Source: Chryseobacterium sp. R2A-55 (GTDB lineage: Bacteria; Bacteroidota; Bacteroidia; Flavobacteriales; Weeksellaceae). From it: a stretch of 64,000 bases of DNA. Below are positions 44,415-53,503 of this stretch, in pieces. The notes under the pieces were generated by a model. The model saw only the letters and a list, made by a program, of their open reading frames with translations, ran no database searches and was not told the origin of the DNA. Position 1 is the stretch's first letter, and each line of letters starts with the position of its first letter. The stretch spans positions 1-64,000 of the forward strand of contig NZ_JACBFP010000008.1 of the NCBI RefSeq assembly GCF_021401085.1, read 5' to 3'. The translations under genes and the position numbers were made by a program.

Positions 44415-45608
44415 ATGAGTCATACACAAATATTCACGCCATTTTCAGAGGAAGAATTAATTCCCAAGGAAGAAAAACTGGAAGTGGTGAAGAAAGGAAA
44501 GCAGTTCGGAATTGGAATTCCGAAAGAAACCTGCCTTCACGAAAGAAGAACTTGCCTCACTCCTGACGCAGTGCAGGTTTTGGTTGCAAACGGACATCAA
44601 ATTGTGGTGGAATCCGGCGCCGGGGAAGGTTCATTTTTTACTGATCTGCAGTACTCCGAATCGGGTGCAAAAATCACAAACGATCCCAGAGAAGCGTTTG
44701 AGCAAGATTTGGTCTTAAAGATCAATCCTCCAACGACCGAAGAAATAGAATACCTAAAACCAAATACCTACCTGGTTTCTGCATTACAAATCAATTTGCG
44801 TGACCAGGAATATTTCAAGAAACTTTCCGAGAAAAAGATCAATGCGATTGCCTTCGAATTTATCGCCGATGACTACAAACAACTTTCATTGGTTCGTTTA
44901 ATCGGAGAAATTGCGGGAAATATCTCGATCCTCTATGCCGCAGAACTTTTAGCGTTATCCAATGGTTTGATGCTGGGTGGTATTACCGGGGTTCGTCCCA
45001 CTGAAGTGGTCATTCTTGGTGCAGGAATCGTGGGTGAATTTGCCACAAAAGCTGCTTTAGGACTAGGAGCCAGTGTAAAAGTCTTTGACAATTCACTTTC
45101 CAAACTCCGCAGACTCCACATGATGGTGGATGGCAGAGTTCCCACCTCCATCGTGGATCCCAAAGAATTGGCGAAAAGCCTGAAAAGAGCAGACGTGGTT
45201 ATTGGTGCCTATTCAAAACTGAGTGCTTTCCCAATCATCACTGAAGAAATGGTTGCCCAAATGAAAAAAGGAAGTGTCATCATTGACGTGACCATTGACA
45301 ATGGAAATGTCATCGAAACTTCGGAACTCACCAGCATGGAAAATCCATATATCATCAAGCACGGAGTCATTCACAGCGGCTTGCCCAACCTCACTTCCAA
45401 AATGCCGAGAACGACTACCAAAGCGATTTCCAACTTTTTCTTAAGTTATCTCCTGAACTACGATGAGGAAGGCGGCTTCGAAAATATGCTGGTCCACAAA
45501 AACGAAATGAAGCAATCACTGTATATGTACAAAGGCCGTCACACCAAAAAAATCCTTTGCGACCGGTTCGACCTTACTTACCACGATATTAACCTCCTAA
45601 TCTTTTAA
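44415..45608 (+). CDS. ald: Alanine dehydrogenase
   Basis: 397 residues from the ATG at 44415. AlaDh/PNT N-terminal domain with FGIGIPKETCLHERRTCLTP (about 35-54) and HQIVVESGAGEGSFF; NAD-binding Rossmann fold VVILGAGIVGEFATKAALGLGASVKVFDN (about 198-226); C-terminal VIHSGLPNLTSKMPRTTT. Reversible NAD-dependent deamination of alanine to pyruvate. Members of this Bacteroidota subgroup carry an extended C-terminus like the KGRHTKKILCDRF end seen here. The next gene starts on the base after the stop codon. Confidence 0.88.
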   Translation: MSHTQIFTPFSEEELIPKEEKLEVVKKGKQFGIGIPKETCLHERRTCLTPDAVQVLVANGHQIVVESGAGEGSFFTDLQYSESGAKITNDPREAFEQDLVLKINPPTTEEIEYLKPNTYLVSALQINLRDQEYFKKLSEKKINAIAFEFIADDYKQLSLVRLIGEIAGNISILYAAELLALSNGLMLGGITGVRPTEVVILGAGIVGEFATKAALGLGASVKVFDNSLSKLRRLHMMVDGRVPTSIVDPKELAKSLKRADVVIGAYSKLSAFPIITEEMVAQMKKGSVIIDVTIDNGNVIETSELTSMENPYIIKHGVIHSGLPNLTSKMPRTTTKAISNFFLSYLLNYDEEGGFENMLVHKNEMKQSLYMYKGRHTKKILCDRFDLTYHDINLLIF

Positions 45609-45980
45609 ATGAGAAAACTCAGATTTTTCTTAATCGGATTGGTTCCGGGACTACTTTTAACGTTTTTTATCCTTAATAAAAAAGGCGCCAGCTGCAGCGG
45701 CTATTTACCGAATTCCAGAGTCATTGCAGAAACTTTGTCTAAAGATTTCCAGTATTCTGAAAGTTTCAAAACAGAAATGGATGCGCACCAAATGAATGAA
45801 AAATTTCTCAGAGACAGCATCATCACAAAAGGTGAGATTGATTTCGAAAAGAGTCATGCCCAGAAAAAGCCCTGTCCGGATTACGTTTTAATTTACCCGA
45901 AAAAAAATCCAAGGTTTGAAATTTCATATGAGAAATGTGAAAAAGCAACCATTTTTAATACATTCAAAAAGCTTCGATGA
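45609..45980 (+). CDS. Membrane-anchored small protein (DUF4258-like)
   Basis: 123 residues. N-terminal transmembrane anchor (RFFLIGLVPGLLLTFFILN), then C-SGYLPNSRVIAETL and SHAQKKPCPDYVLIYP, with four cysteines. I recall proteins of this kind beside ald in other Flavobacteriia, labelled DUF4258. Starts immediately after the ald stop, so translationally linked with it. Function unknown. Confidence 0.65.
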   Translation: MRKLRFFLIGLVPGLLLTFFILNKKGASCSGYLPNSRVIAETLSKDFQYSESFKTEMDAHQMNEKFLRDSIITKGEIDFEKSHAQKKPCPDYVLIYPKKNPRFEISYEKCEKATIFNTFKKLR

Positions 45981-46028
45981 TCCACCTTTTCCTTATTATT
46001 TCTTAATTATTAATTCCTCATTCAAAAA

Positions 46029-46871
46029 GTGAAAATCACGGTAATTGGCATCGGATTAATTGGCGGCTCCATGGCGCTGAAACTTCGGGAAAGACATTTT
46101 GCAGATTATGTTTTCGGGGTAGATTTCAATGAAAAACATTTGGAAGATGCCAAAAAGATAGGAATCATCGATGAAATTTCTTCGCTGGAAAACGCAGTGA
46201 AAAATTCTGAACTCATCATCATCGCAATACCGGTTGATGCAACCCGGGAAGTCTTGCCAATAGTTTTAAACTGGGTCAATGACCATCAAACCGTGATGGA
46301 TGTGGGTTCCACGAAATCCGGAATCGTGGAAGCCGTGAAAAACCACCCGCAAAGAAAACGTTTCGTACCCTTTCACCCTATGTGGGGAACCGAAAATTCC
46401 GGCCCGAAATCCGCAACCGCACTGAGTTTTGAAGGAAAGGCAGCGGTCATCTGTAACCCAAATGATTCCGCAGAAAACGCATTAAAATTAGCAAAAGAAG
46501 TCGCAAAAAACTTAGATCTGCATCTGCTCTACATGAGCGCGGAAGACCACGACATCCACACTGCATATATTTCACACATCTCACACATCACGTCATATGC
46601 TTTGGCCAATACCGTTCTAGAAAAGGAACGCGAAGAAGACACCATTTTTCAGCTCGCAAGTACCGGCTTTTCCAGTACGGTGCGTTTGGCTAAATCACAT
46701 CCGGAAATGTGGGTGCCGATTTTCAAACAGAATAAGGAAAATGTCTTAGACGTCTTAAATGAACATATTTCCCAGCTCAGAAAATTCAAATCCGCACTGG
46801 AAAAAGAAAATTTTGACCTGCTGGAAGAGTTGATCAGAAATGCCAACAGAATCCGGGGCATTTTGAAATAG
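46029..46871 (+). CDS. tyrA: Prephenate dehydrogenase
   Basis: 280 residues from a GTG at 46029. NAD-binding ITVIGIGLIGGSMALKLRE at 3-21, catalytic-site VDVGSTKSGIVEAV (about 95), HPMWGTENSGPKSA (about 117) and the second histidine in DHDIHTAYISHISH (about 178). Oxidative decarboxylation of prephenate toward tyrosine. Stand-alone domain, no fused chorismate mutase. Confidence 0.93.
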   Translation: MKITVIGIGLIGGSMALKLRERHFADYVFGVDFNEKHLEDAKKIGIIDEISSLENAVKNSELIIIAIPVDATREVLPIVLNWVNDHQTVMDVGSTKSGIVEAVKNHPQRKRFVPFHPMWGTENSGPKSATALSFEGKAAVICNPNDSAENALKLAKEVAKNLDLHLLYMSAEDHDIHTAYISHISHITSYALANTVLEKEREEDTIFQLASTGFSSTVRLAKSHPEMWVPIFKQNKENVLDVLNEHISQLRKFKSALEKENFDLLEELIRNANRIRGILK

Positions 46872-46887
46872 ATCCCAATAAGTTGAT

Positions 46888-46916
46888 TTTGATTAGTTTA
46901 AATATTGTATTTTTAC
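46888..46916 (+). promoter_or_regulatory. Candidate promoter of the tail-sheath gene
   Basis: TTTG (46888-46891), 17-base spacer, TATTTTTA (46909-46916), one mismatch from TAnnTTTG, 15 bases before the start codon. Confidence 0.45.
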
Positions 46917-46931
46917 TCAAAACTAATCCTC

Positions 46932-48278
46932 ATGGCAAAATGGAATTTTCCCGGTGTTTACATTGACGAAGTAAAAAACAATTTGATTCCCACTGTAAGA
47001 TCTTTAGAAAATACAGCTGTACTCTTAGGTTATACCGAAAAAAGCCAAAACATTCAGAATATTCCCACTGAAATTCATTCCCTTTTAGAATTTGAAAATT
47101 TTTTTGGCAAGGCACAAGCTGAAAAAAACCTGGTCATCCATGATTATTCCGCTTCAGGTATGGATGGTTTAAAGGTGAGTTTCTGTGGCAAAAAGTCAAA
47201 TCACAACTTATATTATTCTGTGAAACTGTTCTTTGAAAATGGAGGAAACTCTTGCAAGATCGTTTCAGTGGGACTATTCAAAGAAATTGGCGAACCGCTC
47301 TCAGCGAACGATTTCAAGATCGGTCTTGACGCTTTGGAAAACGAAAACGGAAACCTTTTGATCGCCGTTCCAGAAAGTCAAAATCTATCGGAAACTGACT
47401 TTTATCTCTTACAGCGAAAATTACTTGAATTTTGTGAAAATCATCGCGGATTCGCAATTTTGGATCTTCCGAAAGCCACCGTGCATGATTATCAAAACAT
47501 CCTCTCTGATTATAGGTTGAAACTTGATTCAAATTCCTTGAAATACGGAGCTTCATTTTTTCCTAACCTCGAAACTGCCTTCAGCTACTGCTATGACGAT
47601 TCCGAAGTGGAAATCAATAAGAATGGATTTTTTCATCCTTTGAGTTCTTTCACCGATTCCCTGGTTTCCAGGTACAAGTCGGCAATTGATGATTTTTCCG
47701 TCAATTTGCCCGCCAGCAGCGCAGTAATGGGAGCAATTATAAAAAATGACGTGGACAGAGGGATTTGGAAAAACCCTGCAAGTGTTGCTTTAAATCAAGT
47801 GATAAGGCCAGAAATACCTTTAACTGATAATGAGCAGCAATTATTTATCTTTGACCCATCGGAAAAACCCATCAACTGCATCCGTAATTTTACCGGAAGA
47901 GGAAACCTGATCTGGGGAGGCAGAACATTGGCTGGAAATGACAATGAATGGAGATACCTTTCTGTTCGCCGGCTTGCAAACAAAATCGAAAAAGAAATCC
48001 AGAATTCCCTCTCTCAATTCTGTATGGAAGAAAATAAAAGCAGTACCTGGTCTAAAATAAAATTAATGACCAGCGATTACCTTTATGGTTTATGGAAATC
48101 AGGAGCCTTTATGGGAGTAAAACCAGAATTTGGCTATTTTGTTTCATGCGGCTTAAATGAAACGATGACTGCAACTGATATTGCTGCAGGCCGCCTGATC
48201 CTGCAAATTGGAATTGCTCCGCTAAAACCTGCAGAATTCATTATTCTAAATTGCTCCTTATCGACCCCAAAAGCCTAA
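46932..48278 (+). CDS. Orphan contractile tail-sheath protein (phage / eCIS / T6SS-like)
   Basis: 448 residues from the ATG at 46932. N-terminus WNFPGVYIDEVKNNLIPTV and TAVLLGYTEKSQN match the handshake strands of contractile sheath proteins. The C-terminal sheath domain is clear: NFTGRGNLIWGGRTLAGNDNEWRYLSVRRL region (about 315-345), FMGVKPEFGYFVSCGLNETMT and IGIAPLKPAEFIIL at the end. The middle is divergent. No tube, baseplate, spike or AAA+ gene is near: it sits between tyrA and the serine deaminase gene. It has its own promoter-like site and an intact frame, so it is probably expressed. Role unknown. Confidence 0.85.
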   Translation: MAKWNFPGVYIDEVKNNLIPTVRSLENTAVLLGYTEKSQNIQNIPTEIHSLLEFENFFGKAQAEKNLVIHDYSASGMDGLKVSFCGKKSNHNLYYSVKLFFENGGNSCKIVSVGLFKEIGEPLSANDFKIGLDALENENGNLLIAVPESQNLSETDFYLLQRKLLEFCENHRGFAILDLPKATVHDYQNILSDYRLKLDSNSLKYGASFFPNLETAFSYCYDDSEVEINKNGFFHPLSSFTDSLVSRYKSAIDDFSVNLPASSAVMGAIIKNDVDRGIWKNPASVALNQVIRPEIPLTDNEQQLFIFDPSEKPINCIRNFTGRGNLIWGGRTLAGNDNEWRYLSVRRLANKIEKEIQNSLSQFCMEENKSSTWSKIKLMTSDYLYGLWKSGAFMGVKPEFGYFVSCGLNETMTATDIAAGRLILQIGIAPLKPAEFIILNCSLSTPKA

Positions 48279-48297
48279 GATTCTTCGCCCTGACTTA

Positions 48298-49716
48298 TCA
48301 GCATTCCGGCACGTTCACGGCAATCGCCAAACCACCTTCAGAGGTTTCCTTGAAACGGTCACTCATGCTTTGCGCAGTATCCCACATGGATTGGATGACT
48401 TCGTCTAAAGTTACTCTCGCTTTGGCAGGATCACTTTCCAGTGCGATATTTGCCGCGGTGATTGCCTTCATGGCTCCCATTGAATTTCTTTCGATGCAAG
48501 GAATTTGAACCAAACCCCCGATTGGGTCACAGGTCATCCCAAGATGGTGTTCCATGGCAATTTCTGCCGCCATCAGAACCTGGCCGGGAGTTCCGCCCAT
48601 GATTTCGGTCAAACCTGCTGCAGCCATTGCAGACGATACTCCGATTTCAGCCTGACAACCGCCCATCGCTGCGGAAATAGTCGCATTTTTTTTGAATAAA
48701 GTCCCAATTTCTCCCGCCACCAAAATAAACCTGATGATATCATCTTTGGATTGGAATTCGGTAAAAGCCTGGGAATACATTAAAACCGCCGGAATCACGC
48801 CACTCGCACCATTGGTCGGCGCAGTGATAATCCTCCCGAAACTTGCGTTTTCCTCATTGACCGCCAATGCAAAAGTGGAAACCCATTTGGTGATATTCGT
48901 AAAGGATTCTTCGGCGTCCACCACAAGCCGGAACCATTCGTCAAGGTTTCCATACACTTTATCACCGAGTAATTTTCTGTTCAGACCTGCTGCACGCCGG
49001 ATCACATTCAAACCACCCGGAAGAATTCCTTCTTTGTTGATTCCCTTGTAGATGCATTCTTTAATTTGATCCCAAATATAGAGCGCTTCCGCTTCGGTTT
49101 CTTCCCTGGTTCGCCAGGATTCTTCATTCAGGAAAATCAAATCTGAGATTTTATCCAGACCCAATTTCTGCATATTTCTCAAAACATCGGCACCATTGTG
49201 GCACGGATAAAGGGTGCGAATGCAATGATTCTCCATAGAGTTTTCATTCTGCGTGGCAATAAACCCGCCTCCAACAGAGTAATAATCCTGTGAAAGTTCA
49301 TGACCATCTTTAAAAACAGCCTTGAAAATCATCCCATTCGGATGGTAGTCGAGAGACTTCGATTTATTTAAAATCAAATGCTTTCCATAAACGAAAGGAA
49401 TCATTTTTTCGCCGCCCAAATGAATTTGGTTTGACGATTTTATTTTTTCAATTTTTTCTTGAATCGTCGTGGTGTCGATCGTTTTGAAATTTTCGCCAGA
49501 AAGTCCAAGCATTCCCGCGATATCCGTTCCATGACCAATTCCAGTTTTTGCAAGTGATCCGAAAAACTCCACGAAAACCTCCTTGACATCCTGCAGCTGA
49601 TTATCGGTCCGGATTTGTTTCAAAAAACTTTCCGCCGCATTCCACGGTCCCATCGTGTGGGAACTTGATGGACCTATTCCTACTTTGATGATTTCAAAAA
49701 CGCTTATGGATTCCAT
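48298..49716 (-). CDS. sdaA: L-serine ammonia-lyase, iron-sulfur dependent
   Basis: 472 residues, the fused single-chain form. Beta domain with SVFEIIKVGIGPSSSHTMGPW at 5-25; alpha domain with SFGRIITAPTNGASGVIPAV (about 290). Cluster cysteines: Cys in AAMGGCQAEIG, Cys in HLGMTCDPIGGLVQIPCIERN and a further Cys earlier; the C-terminal Cys (NVPEC) is the tail that plugs the active site in the E. coli enzyme. Converts serine to pyruvate and ammonia. It converges on the sheath gene with 19 bases between stops. Confidence 0.92.
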   Translation of the reverse strand: MESISVFEIIKVGIGPSSSHTMGPWNAAESFLKQIRTDNQLQDVKEVFVEFFGSLAKTGIGHGTDIAGMLGLSGENFKTIDTTTIQEKIEKIKSSNQIHLGGEKMIPFVYGKHLILNKSKSLDYHPNGMIFKAVFKDGHELSQDYYSVGGGFIATQNENSMENHCIRTLYPCHNGADVLRNMQKLGLDKISDLIFLNEESWRTREETEAEALYIWDQIKECIYKGINKEGILPGGLNVIRRAAGLNRKLLGDKVYGNLDEWFRLVVDAEESFTNITKWVSTFALAVNEENASFGRIITAPTNGASGVIPAVLMYSQAFTEFQSKDDIIRFILVAGEIGTLFKKNATISAAMGGCQAEIGVSSAMAAAGLTEIMGGTPGQVLMAAEIAMEHHLGMTCDPIGGLVQIPCIERNSMGAMKAITAANIALESDPAKARVTLDEVIQSMWDTAQSMSDRFKETSEGGLAIAVNVPEC

Positions 49717-49826
49717 TGATGTAAAACTGATGCTAATGTTTTCACAAAGATAAACCTAAATAAATTATTGGGTGATGTTTTCGGAAAAATGACCGCCGAT
49801 TTCGGAAACAATGACGTATCGCACAT

Positions 49827-50474
49827 TTACGAACTGAAAACCTCGGCTAAAATCCGTGAAACCTCTTTGTGTTTGGTCACGGGAAAAAGATGCGTGGCAT
49901 TTTTTACGATGTATTCCGGTTTTGAATACTTTGCCGGGAAAACGATATCGTGATCCGCCAGAACCTGAATGACTTTTGGATTAATCTCGGTGGATTTCCA
50001 GTCAGACATCTGATTGACACACCATTTCAAATAATAGGGATTTCTGATGGTGAAATACTCCATTATTTTTGGATTTTTCGGATCCACCAGTTTTCGGAAA
50101 AATGAATAGGATACCGCAGATTTTTCGTTAAAAAGAAATTCAGGCAGATAGCGGGAAATCTTGGTCATTTCACCGAATTTAATCAAGCCCGACATTTCGT
50201 TTTTAGATTTAATACTTCCCAGAATCACGATCTTTTCGGCAGGTTTGATCCGGTCGATTTCCTGCACAATCACTCCGCCAAAAGAATATCCCAACAAATA
50301 AAACGGTTCGGAATCATCAATTCTGTCTGCCATTTTTTGGACGTAATGATCCAGACTTTCTCCATATTCCGGAATCAACCAATCCAGGAACACCACTTCC
50401 AGATTTTCAGGAAAACGGAGCTTTTCCAAAACTTTAAAATCCGCTCCCATTCCACTTATAACATATACTTTCAT
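49827..50474 (-). CDS. Alpha/beta hydrolase
   Basis: 215 residues from the ATG at 50474. Oxyanion start VYVISGMGADFKVLEKL, nucleophile elbow YLLGYSFGGVIVQEI (Ser about 68), acid in QVLADHDIVFPAK and catalytic His in KNATHLFPVTKHKEV. Cytoplasmic, no signal peptide. Substrate unknown. A start four codons earlier (50486) is possible. Confidence 0.8.
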   Translation of the reverse strand: MKVYVISGMGADFKVLEKLRFPENLEVVFLDWLIPEYGESLDHYVQKMADRIDDSEPFYLLGYSFGGVIVQEIDRIKPAEKIVILGSIKSKNEMSGLIKFGEMTKISRYLPEFLFNEKSAVSYSFFRKLVDPKNPKIMEYFTIRNPYYLKWCVNQMSDWKSTEINPKVIQVLADHDIVFPAKYSKPEYIVKNATHLFPVTKHKEVSRILAEVFSS

Positions 50475-50533
50475 CTTTAAAAACAAATAAAAGAAATTTT
50501 TTCTGCTCCCATATTTGAATGGTTAATCCGGCA

Positions 50534-51109
50534 TTATTGCGCCATGATTTTCACGTTCATCTCCACCTCGTCGGAAATCAGCATATCTTCGAAAATATTG
50601 TATTTCAATCCGAAATGCTTTCGGTTAAAGGTGAATTGTGCAGAAGTGATGATGATAGCGCCGTTGCTTTCCACCACCGTTGCCGGGAATAAAATATTTT
50701 TGGAAATCCCTTTGATATTAAGGATTCCACCTATCTGGAAACGATTGTTTTTATCCGGAATCTTCTTCACTGATTTGATCTGAAAAACCGCAACCGGAAA
50801 TTTTTCGGTGTCGAAAAAATCATCACTTTTTAAATGATTTTCCAGAAATTTCTTTTGTTTGGGATTTCCGTTCATGTCTTCTGCATCAACCGTATTCATA
50901 TCGATGACAAAACTGCCACCGGTCAATTCATTCCCATTAAAAGTAAGATTTCCTGATTTTAATTTCACCGTCCCGAAATGCGACATGGATTCGGTTTTCA
51001 ATGTTTTATAAGCTTTCCACCGAATTTCCGCGGAAGTGATTTTTCGGGATTGGCTAAAAAGCAAAACCGAAAAGCAGAACAGCGAAACCAGTAAAAATAT
51101 TTTTCTCAT
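50534..51109 (-). CDS. YceI family lipid-binding-like periplasmic protein
   Basis: 191 residues from the ATG at 51109, with signal peptide RKIFLLVSLFCFSVLLFSQ. Lipocalin-like YceI barrel: TSAEIRWKAYKTLKTES..HFGTVKLKSGNLTF, DMNTVDAEDMNG, LKSDDFFDTEKFPVAVFQI and FTFNRKHFGLKYNI. Family members bind isoprenoid-type lipids. Same strand as the hydrolase, 59-base gap. Confidence 0.85.
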   Translation of the reverse strand: MRKIFLLVSLFCFSVLLFSQSRKITSAEIRWKAYKTLKTESMSHFGTVKLKSGNLTFNGNELTGGSFVIDMNTVDAEDMNGNPKQKKFLENHLKSDDFFDTEKFPVAVFQIKSVKKIPDKNNRFQIGGILNIKGISKNILFPATVVESNGAIIITSAQFTFNRKHFGLKYNIFEDMLISDEVEMNVKIMAQ

Positions 51110-51253
51110 CGGAATAAATTTCAGCAAAGATACCGCTTCATTTCATTTTACAGTTCACTTCCTGGAATTACGTTCCGCTTAAAACATCAGAAAACCTTTG
51201 TTTCAAAAATTAAAACTGACCTCCAATTAATTCCGAATTGGAATCCAAAACCT

Positions 51254-51261
51254 TACCTTTG
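51254..51261 (+). promoter_or_regulatory. -7 promoter box of the transaldolase gene (TACCTTTG)
   Basis: Exact TAnnTTTG match 20 bases before the ATG. Confidence 0.5.
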
Positions 51262-51281
51262 CACTAAATATTAAGAAGAAT

Positions 51282-51938
51282 ATGAAATTTTTTATTGACA
51301 CGGCCAACCTTGACCAAATCAGAGAAGCACAGGAACTGGGAATTCTGGATGGCGTAACCACCAATCCATCACTGATGGCAAAAGAAGGAATCAGCGGAAA
51401 AGAAGCAATTCTGAACCATTACAGAACCATCTGCGAAATCGTGGAAGATGGCGATATTTCTGCGGAAGTTTTAGGGACTACTTATGACGAGATGATTAAG
51501 GAAGGCGAAGAGCTCGCTGCAATCCACCCGAATATCGTGGTGAAAATCCCGATGATCAAAGACGGGGTGAAAGCACTGAAATACTTTGCAGATAAAGGAA
51601 TCAGAACGAACTGTACTTTGATTTTTTCTGCCGGACAGGCTTTGATCGCTGCAAAAGCCGGAGCCAATTACGTGTCTCCTTTCCTCGGAAGATTAGATGA
51701 CATTTCTGTGGACGGAATGAACCTTATCGAGGAAATCCGGGTGATCTTCGACAACTATATGTTTGATACCGAAATTCTCGCAGCATCCATCCGTTCGCCA
51801 ATGCACATCATCAACTGTGCGAAAATCGGCGCAGACGTGGTGACTTCACCGCTGGCTTCGATCCTGAACCTATTGAGCCATCCATTGACCGACAAAGGTT
51901 TGGCCCAGTTTGTAGCGGATGCCAAAAAAATGGCTTAA
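51282..51938 (+). CDS. Transaldolase, small TalC/FSA type
   Basis: 218 residues. [19 protein letters not shown] at the start, [13 protein letters not shown] (about 25), Schiff-base lysine in [16 protein letters not shown] (about 85), [31 protein letters not shown] and [23 protein letters not shown] barrel of the short transaldolase / fructose-6-phosphate aldolase branch; transaldolase is the likelier activity in this lineage. Last core gene before the accessory segment. Confidence 0.9.
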   Translation: MKFFIDTANLDQIREAQELGILDGVTTNPSLMAKEGISGKEAILNHYRTICEIVEDGDISAEVLGTTYDEMIKEGEELAAIHPNIVVKIPMIKDGVKALKYFADKGIRTNCTLIFSAGQALIAAKAGANYVSPFLGRLDDISVDGMNLIEEIRVIFDNYMFDTEILAASIRSPMHIINCAKIGADVVTSPLASILNLLSHPLTDKGLAQFVADAKKMA

Positions 51939-51969
51939 AAAACTTAATTGCAGACCGTTTTTTTTATCA

Positions 51970-52269
51970 CCATTGTTTAGAAGGTTATGCCTTTGATGAT
52001 GGAACAGATTGAATAATTCATGACAAATCGTGCTTATCTAAGCACTATCCAGCATATTTTTTACCATCAGTATTTTCAGATTTCGGTTGTACGATTTTGT
52101 CGTACAACTGACTTCTTTCTTTAGTCCGCTTCCTTTTCAGTTTAGACCAATATCTTTTGGGAACACTGCTTCCTGTTAAGATTTTAATGACCTCAAAAAC
52201 AGATAAATACTGTTTTCCCTATTTCCCGTCCCAGTGTGTTCGAACCTGTTTTTGTTCAAATATTTTCAT
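51970..52269 (-). pseudogene. Decayed BRO-N-domain (phage antirepressor-like) gene
   Basis: Reading one minus frame from the ATG at 52269 gives MKIFEQKQVRTHWDGK, stop, GKQYLSVFEVIKILTGSSVP, KRYWSKLKRKRTKERSQL, DGKKYAG, stop, then further short pieces including IIQSVPSSKA and PSKQW. This tracks the BRO-N / prophage antirepressor family pattern (KIFE.KQ.R..WD....WYFSV.DV...LT.S..P..YW..LK ... IQSIPS.KAEPFK.W). In-frame stops lie at 52219-52221, 52045-52047, 52018-52020 and 51985-51987. The gene is dead but its order is preserved, marking phage- or plasmid-derived DNA. A perfect GTTGTACGA/TCGTACAAC palindrome (52086-52108) lies inside it. Confidence 0.6.
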
Positions 52270-52430
52270 GTCATTTTATGTGCTGATCTAATCCAGGTCG
52301 GAGTAGGAAGGTACCCAAATTAAATTTTGATTGTACCACATTCCAACAAAGTTTTCCGAAACCAACAAGACGAATATTACCAAAATACTCTACTTTTGAG
52401 TGTTACCAAGAATGGGAAGGTTATGGGCCA

Positions 52431-52660
52431 AAAAAAAAAGCAGTCCTTCTGAAAAACTGCTTTGTAACTCTAAATCCTAAAAATGAAATCCTCATAAGAG
52501 GATTATTCTTTTGTTGAAAAGCTACCGGAAGTTCCGTTCAACGGGCTTTACCTCTTCTTTTTTATTTCTTTCTTTGGAATCGGTGATGAGTAATTCATTT
52601 GCCTACGGCGAACCTTCAGTTTCGTGTACTTCGGATAAGGCGAAAGCTTAGTTATTAGAC
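52431..52660 (-). repeat. Structured repeat R, copy A (3' of the 52670 gene)
   Basis: Carries the family R core on the minus strand: stem GTAGCT (52520-52525) with AGTTAC (52464-52469), hairpin AATCCTC-TTAT-GAGGATT (52487-52504) and a terminator hairpin AAAGCAGT/ACTGCTTT (52437-52463) running into ten Ts. The region between core and gene differs from copies B and C by a replaced segment (52540-52625) but returns to CGAAAGCTTAGTTATTA next to the stop codon. Confidence 0.8.
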
Positions 52661-52669
52661 GATTTCTTT

Positions 52670-53137
52670 TTAGGGATTATCTTTTAAGTAATTAATCGGA
52701 TTTAACTTCTCGGAGTTTACATTCCAAATTTCAAATCCTAAATAATTTTCAGAATTAATTGTCATGATTTTTCCTAAGATTTGATTTTCGGATATTTTTT
52801 CGTTTTCAATAATTTGGAGATTAGTCAAGTTTTTATATACAAAAACTAGTTCATTTGATTTTACCAAAATTGACTTAGAATTGTCGTTATCATGATTAAT
52901 TATCTTAGCGACAATTCCTGCTTTATATGCTAATACATTTGACTGATTTTCATAACCATAAATTCGTAATTCATTTTCTATAGGGTCAATTAAACCTATC
53001 AACATGTTACATCGATTTATGCAACAATTTTCATATCCCTTAAATTTATCAACTGGAATTCTCAAAAATTCAGCATTACTATTTTGTGCTTTTGGCAATA
53101 TGGAAAAAAGTAATGTTAGTATTAAATAAATTTTCAC
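52670..53137 (-). CDS. Secreted protein with degenerate M23 peptidase-like fold
   Basis: 155 residues. Signal peptide KIYLILTLLFSILPKAQ. The mature part has a CCINRC cysteine cluster, then AYKAGIVAKIINHDN, VFVYKNLTNLQIIENEKISENQI, LGKIMT and YLGFEIWN. The order (turn, G.V..I, Y..L......G..V...Q.IG, then L.FEIW) matches LytM/M23 domains, but the second metal histidine (H in LHFE) is G here and HxxxD is missing, so it is probably a non-catalytic relative. First gene of the cassette-like array, with repeat R copy A ten bases after its stop. Confidence 0.65.
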   Translation of the reverse strand: MKIYLILTLLFSILPKAQNSNAEFLRIPVDKFKGYENCCINRCNMLIGLIDPIENELRIYGYENQSNVLAYKAGIVAKIINHDNDNSKSILVKSNELVFVYKNLTNLQIIENEKISENQILGKIMTINSENYLGFEIWNVNSEKLNPINYLKDNP

Positions 53138-53307
53138 AAAATGATATTTTTTTGAGATTCTGACTTACGCTTCCAATTAATATTGATAATCAGATTGTTC
53201 TAAAATTAAAATGCTCATTAGTCAAACCAAATTTAGTGAATTGTTTTTGAATTCATTTTACCATTCCCATCTTTCTTTTTTCGTCAAGGAAAAGATAAGG
53301 CAACGTA

Positions 53308-53490
53308 ACGCCACAAAAAAAGCAGTCCTTCTGAAAAACTGCTTGGTAGCTCTAAATGCTAAAAATGAAATCCTCATAAGAGGATTATTCTTTTGTTGAA
53401 AAGCTACCGGAGCTGTAGTTTTTCCTGCGGCGCTTGAAGGGTTCAATGGGCTTTCATCTTATGTCCTGCGACGAGACGAAAGCTTAATTA
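53308..53490 (-). repeat. Structured repeat R, copy B (3' of the 53504 gene)
   Basis: Best-formed copy. On the minus strand: hairpin 1 AGCTTTCGTC (53475-53484) with GATGAAAGCC (53449-53458); outer stem GGTAGCT (53402-53408) with AGCTACC (53345-53351), enclosing hairpin AATCCTC-TTAT-GAGGATT (53369-53386); then terminator AAGCAGT/ACTGCTT (53320-53344) and Ts. It starts 14 bases after the stop of the upstream gene. Confidence 0.85.
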
Positions 53491-53503
53491 TTGTAGGCAG
53501 TGA

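Noticed and set aside
52086-52108. Perfect palindrome GTTGTACGA-ttttg-TCGTACAAC as a regulator operator or terminator
   Set aside because: It lies inside the former coding sequence of the BRO-N relic (QLYDKIVQP) and has no T run; chance is likely.
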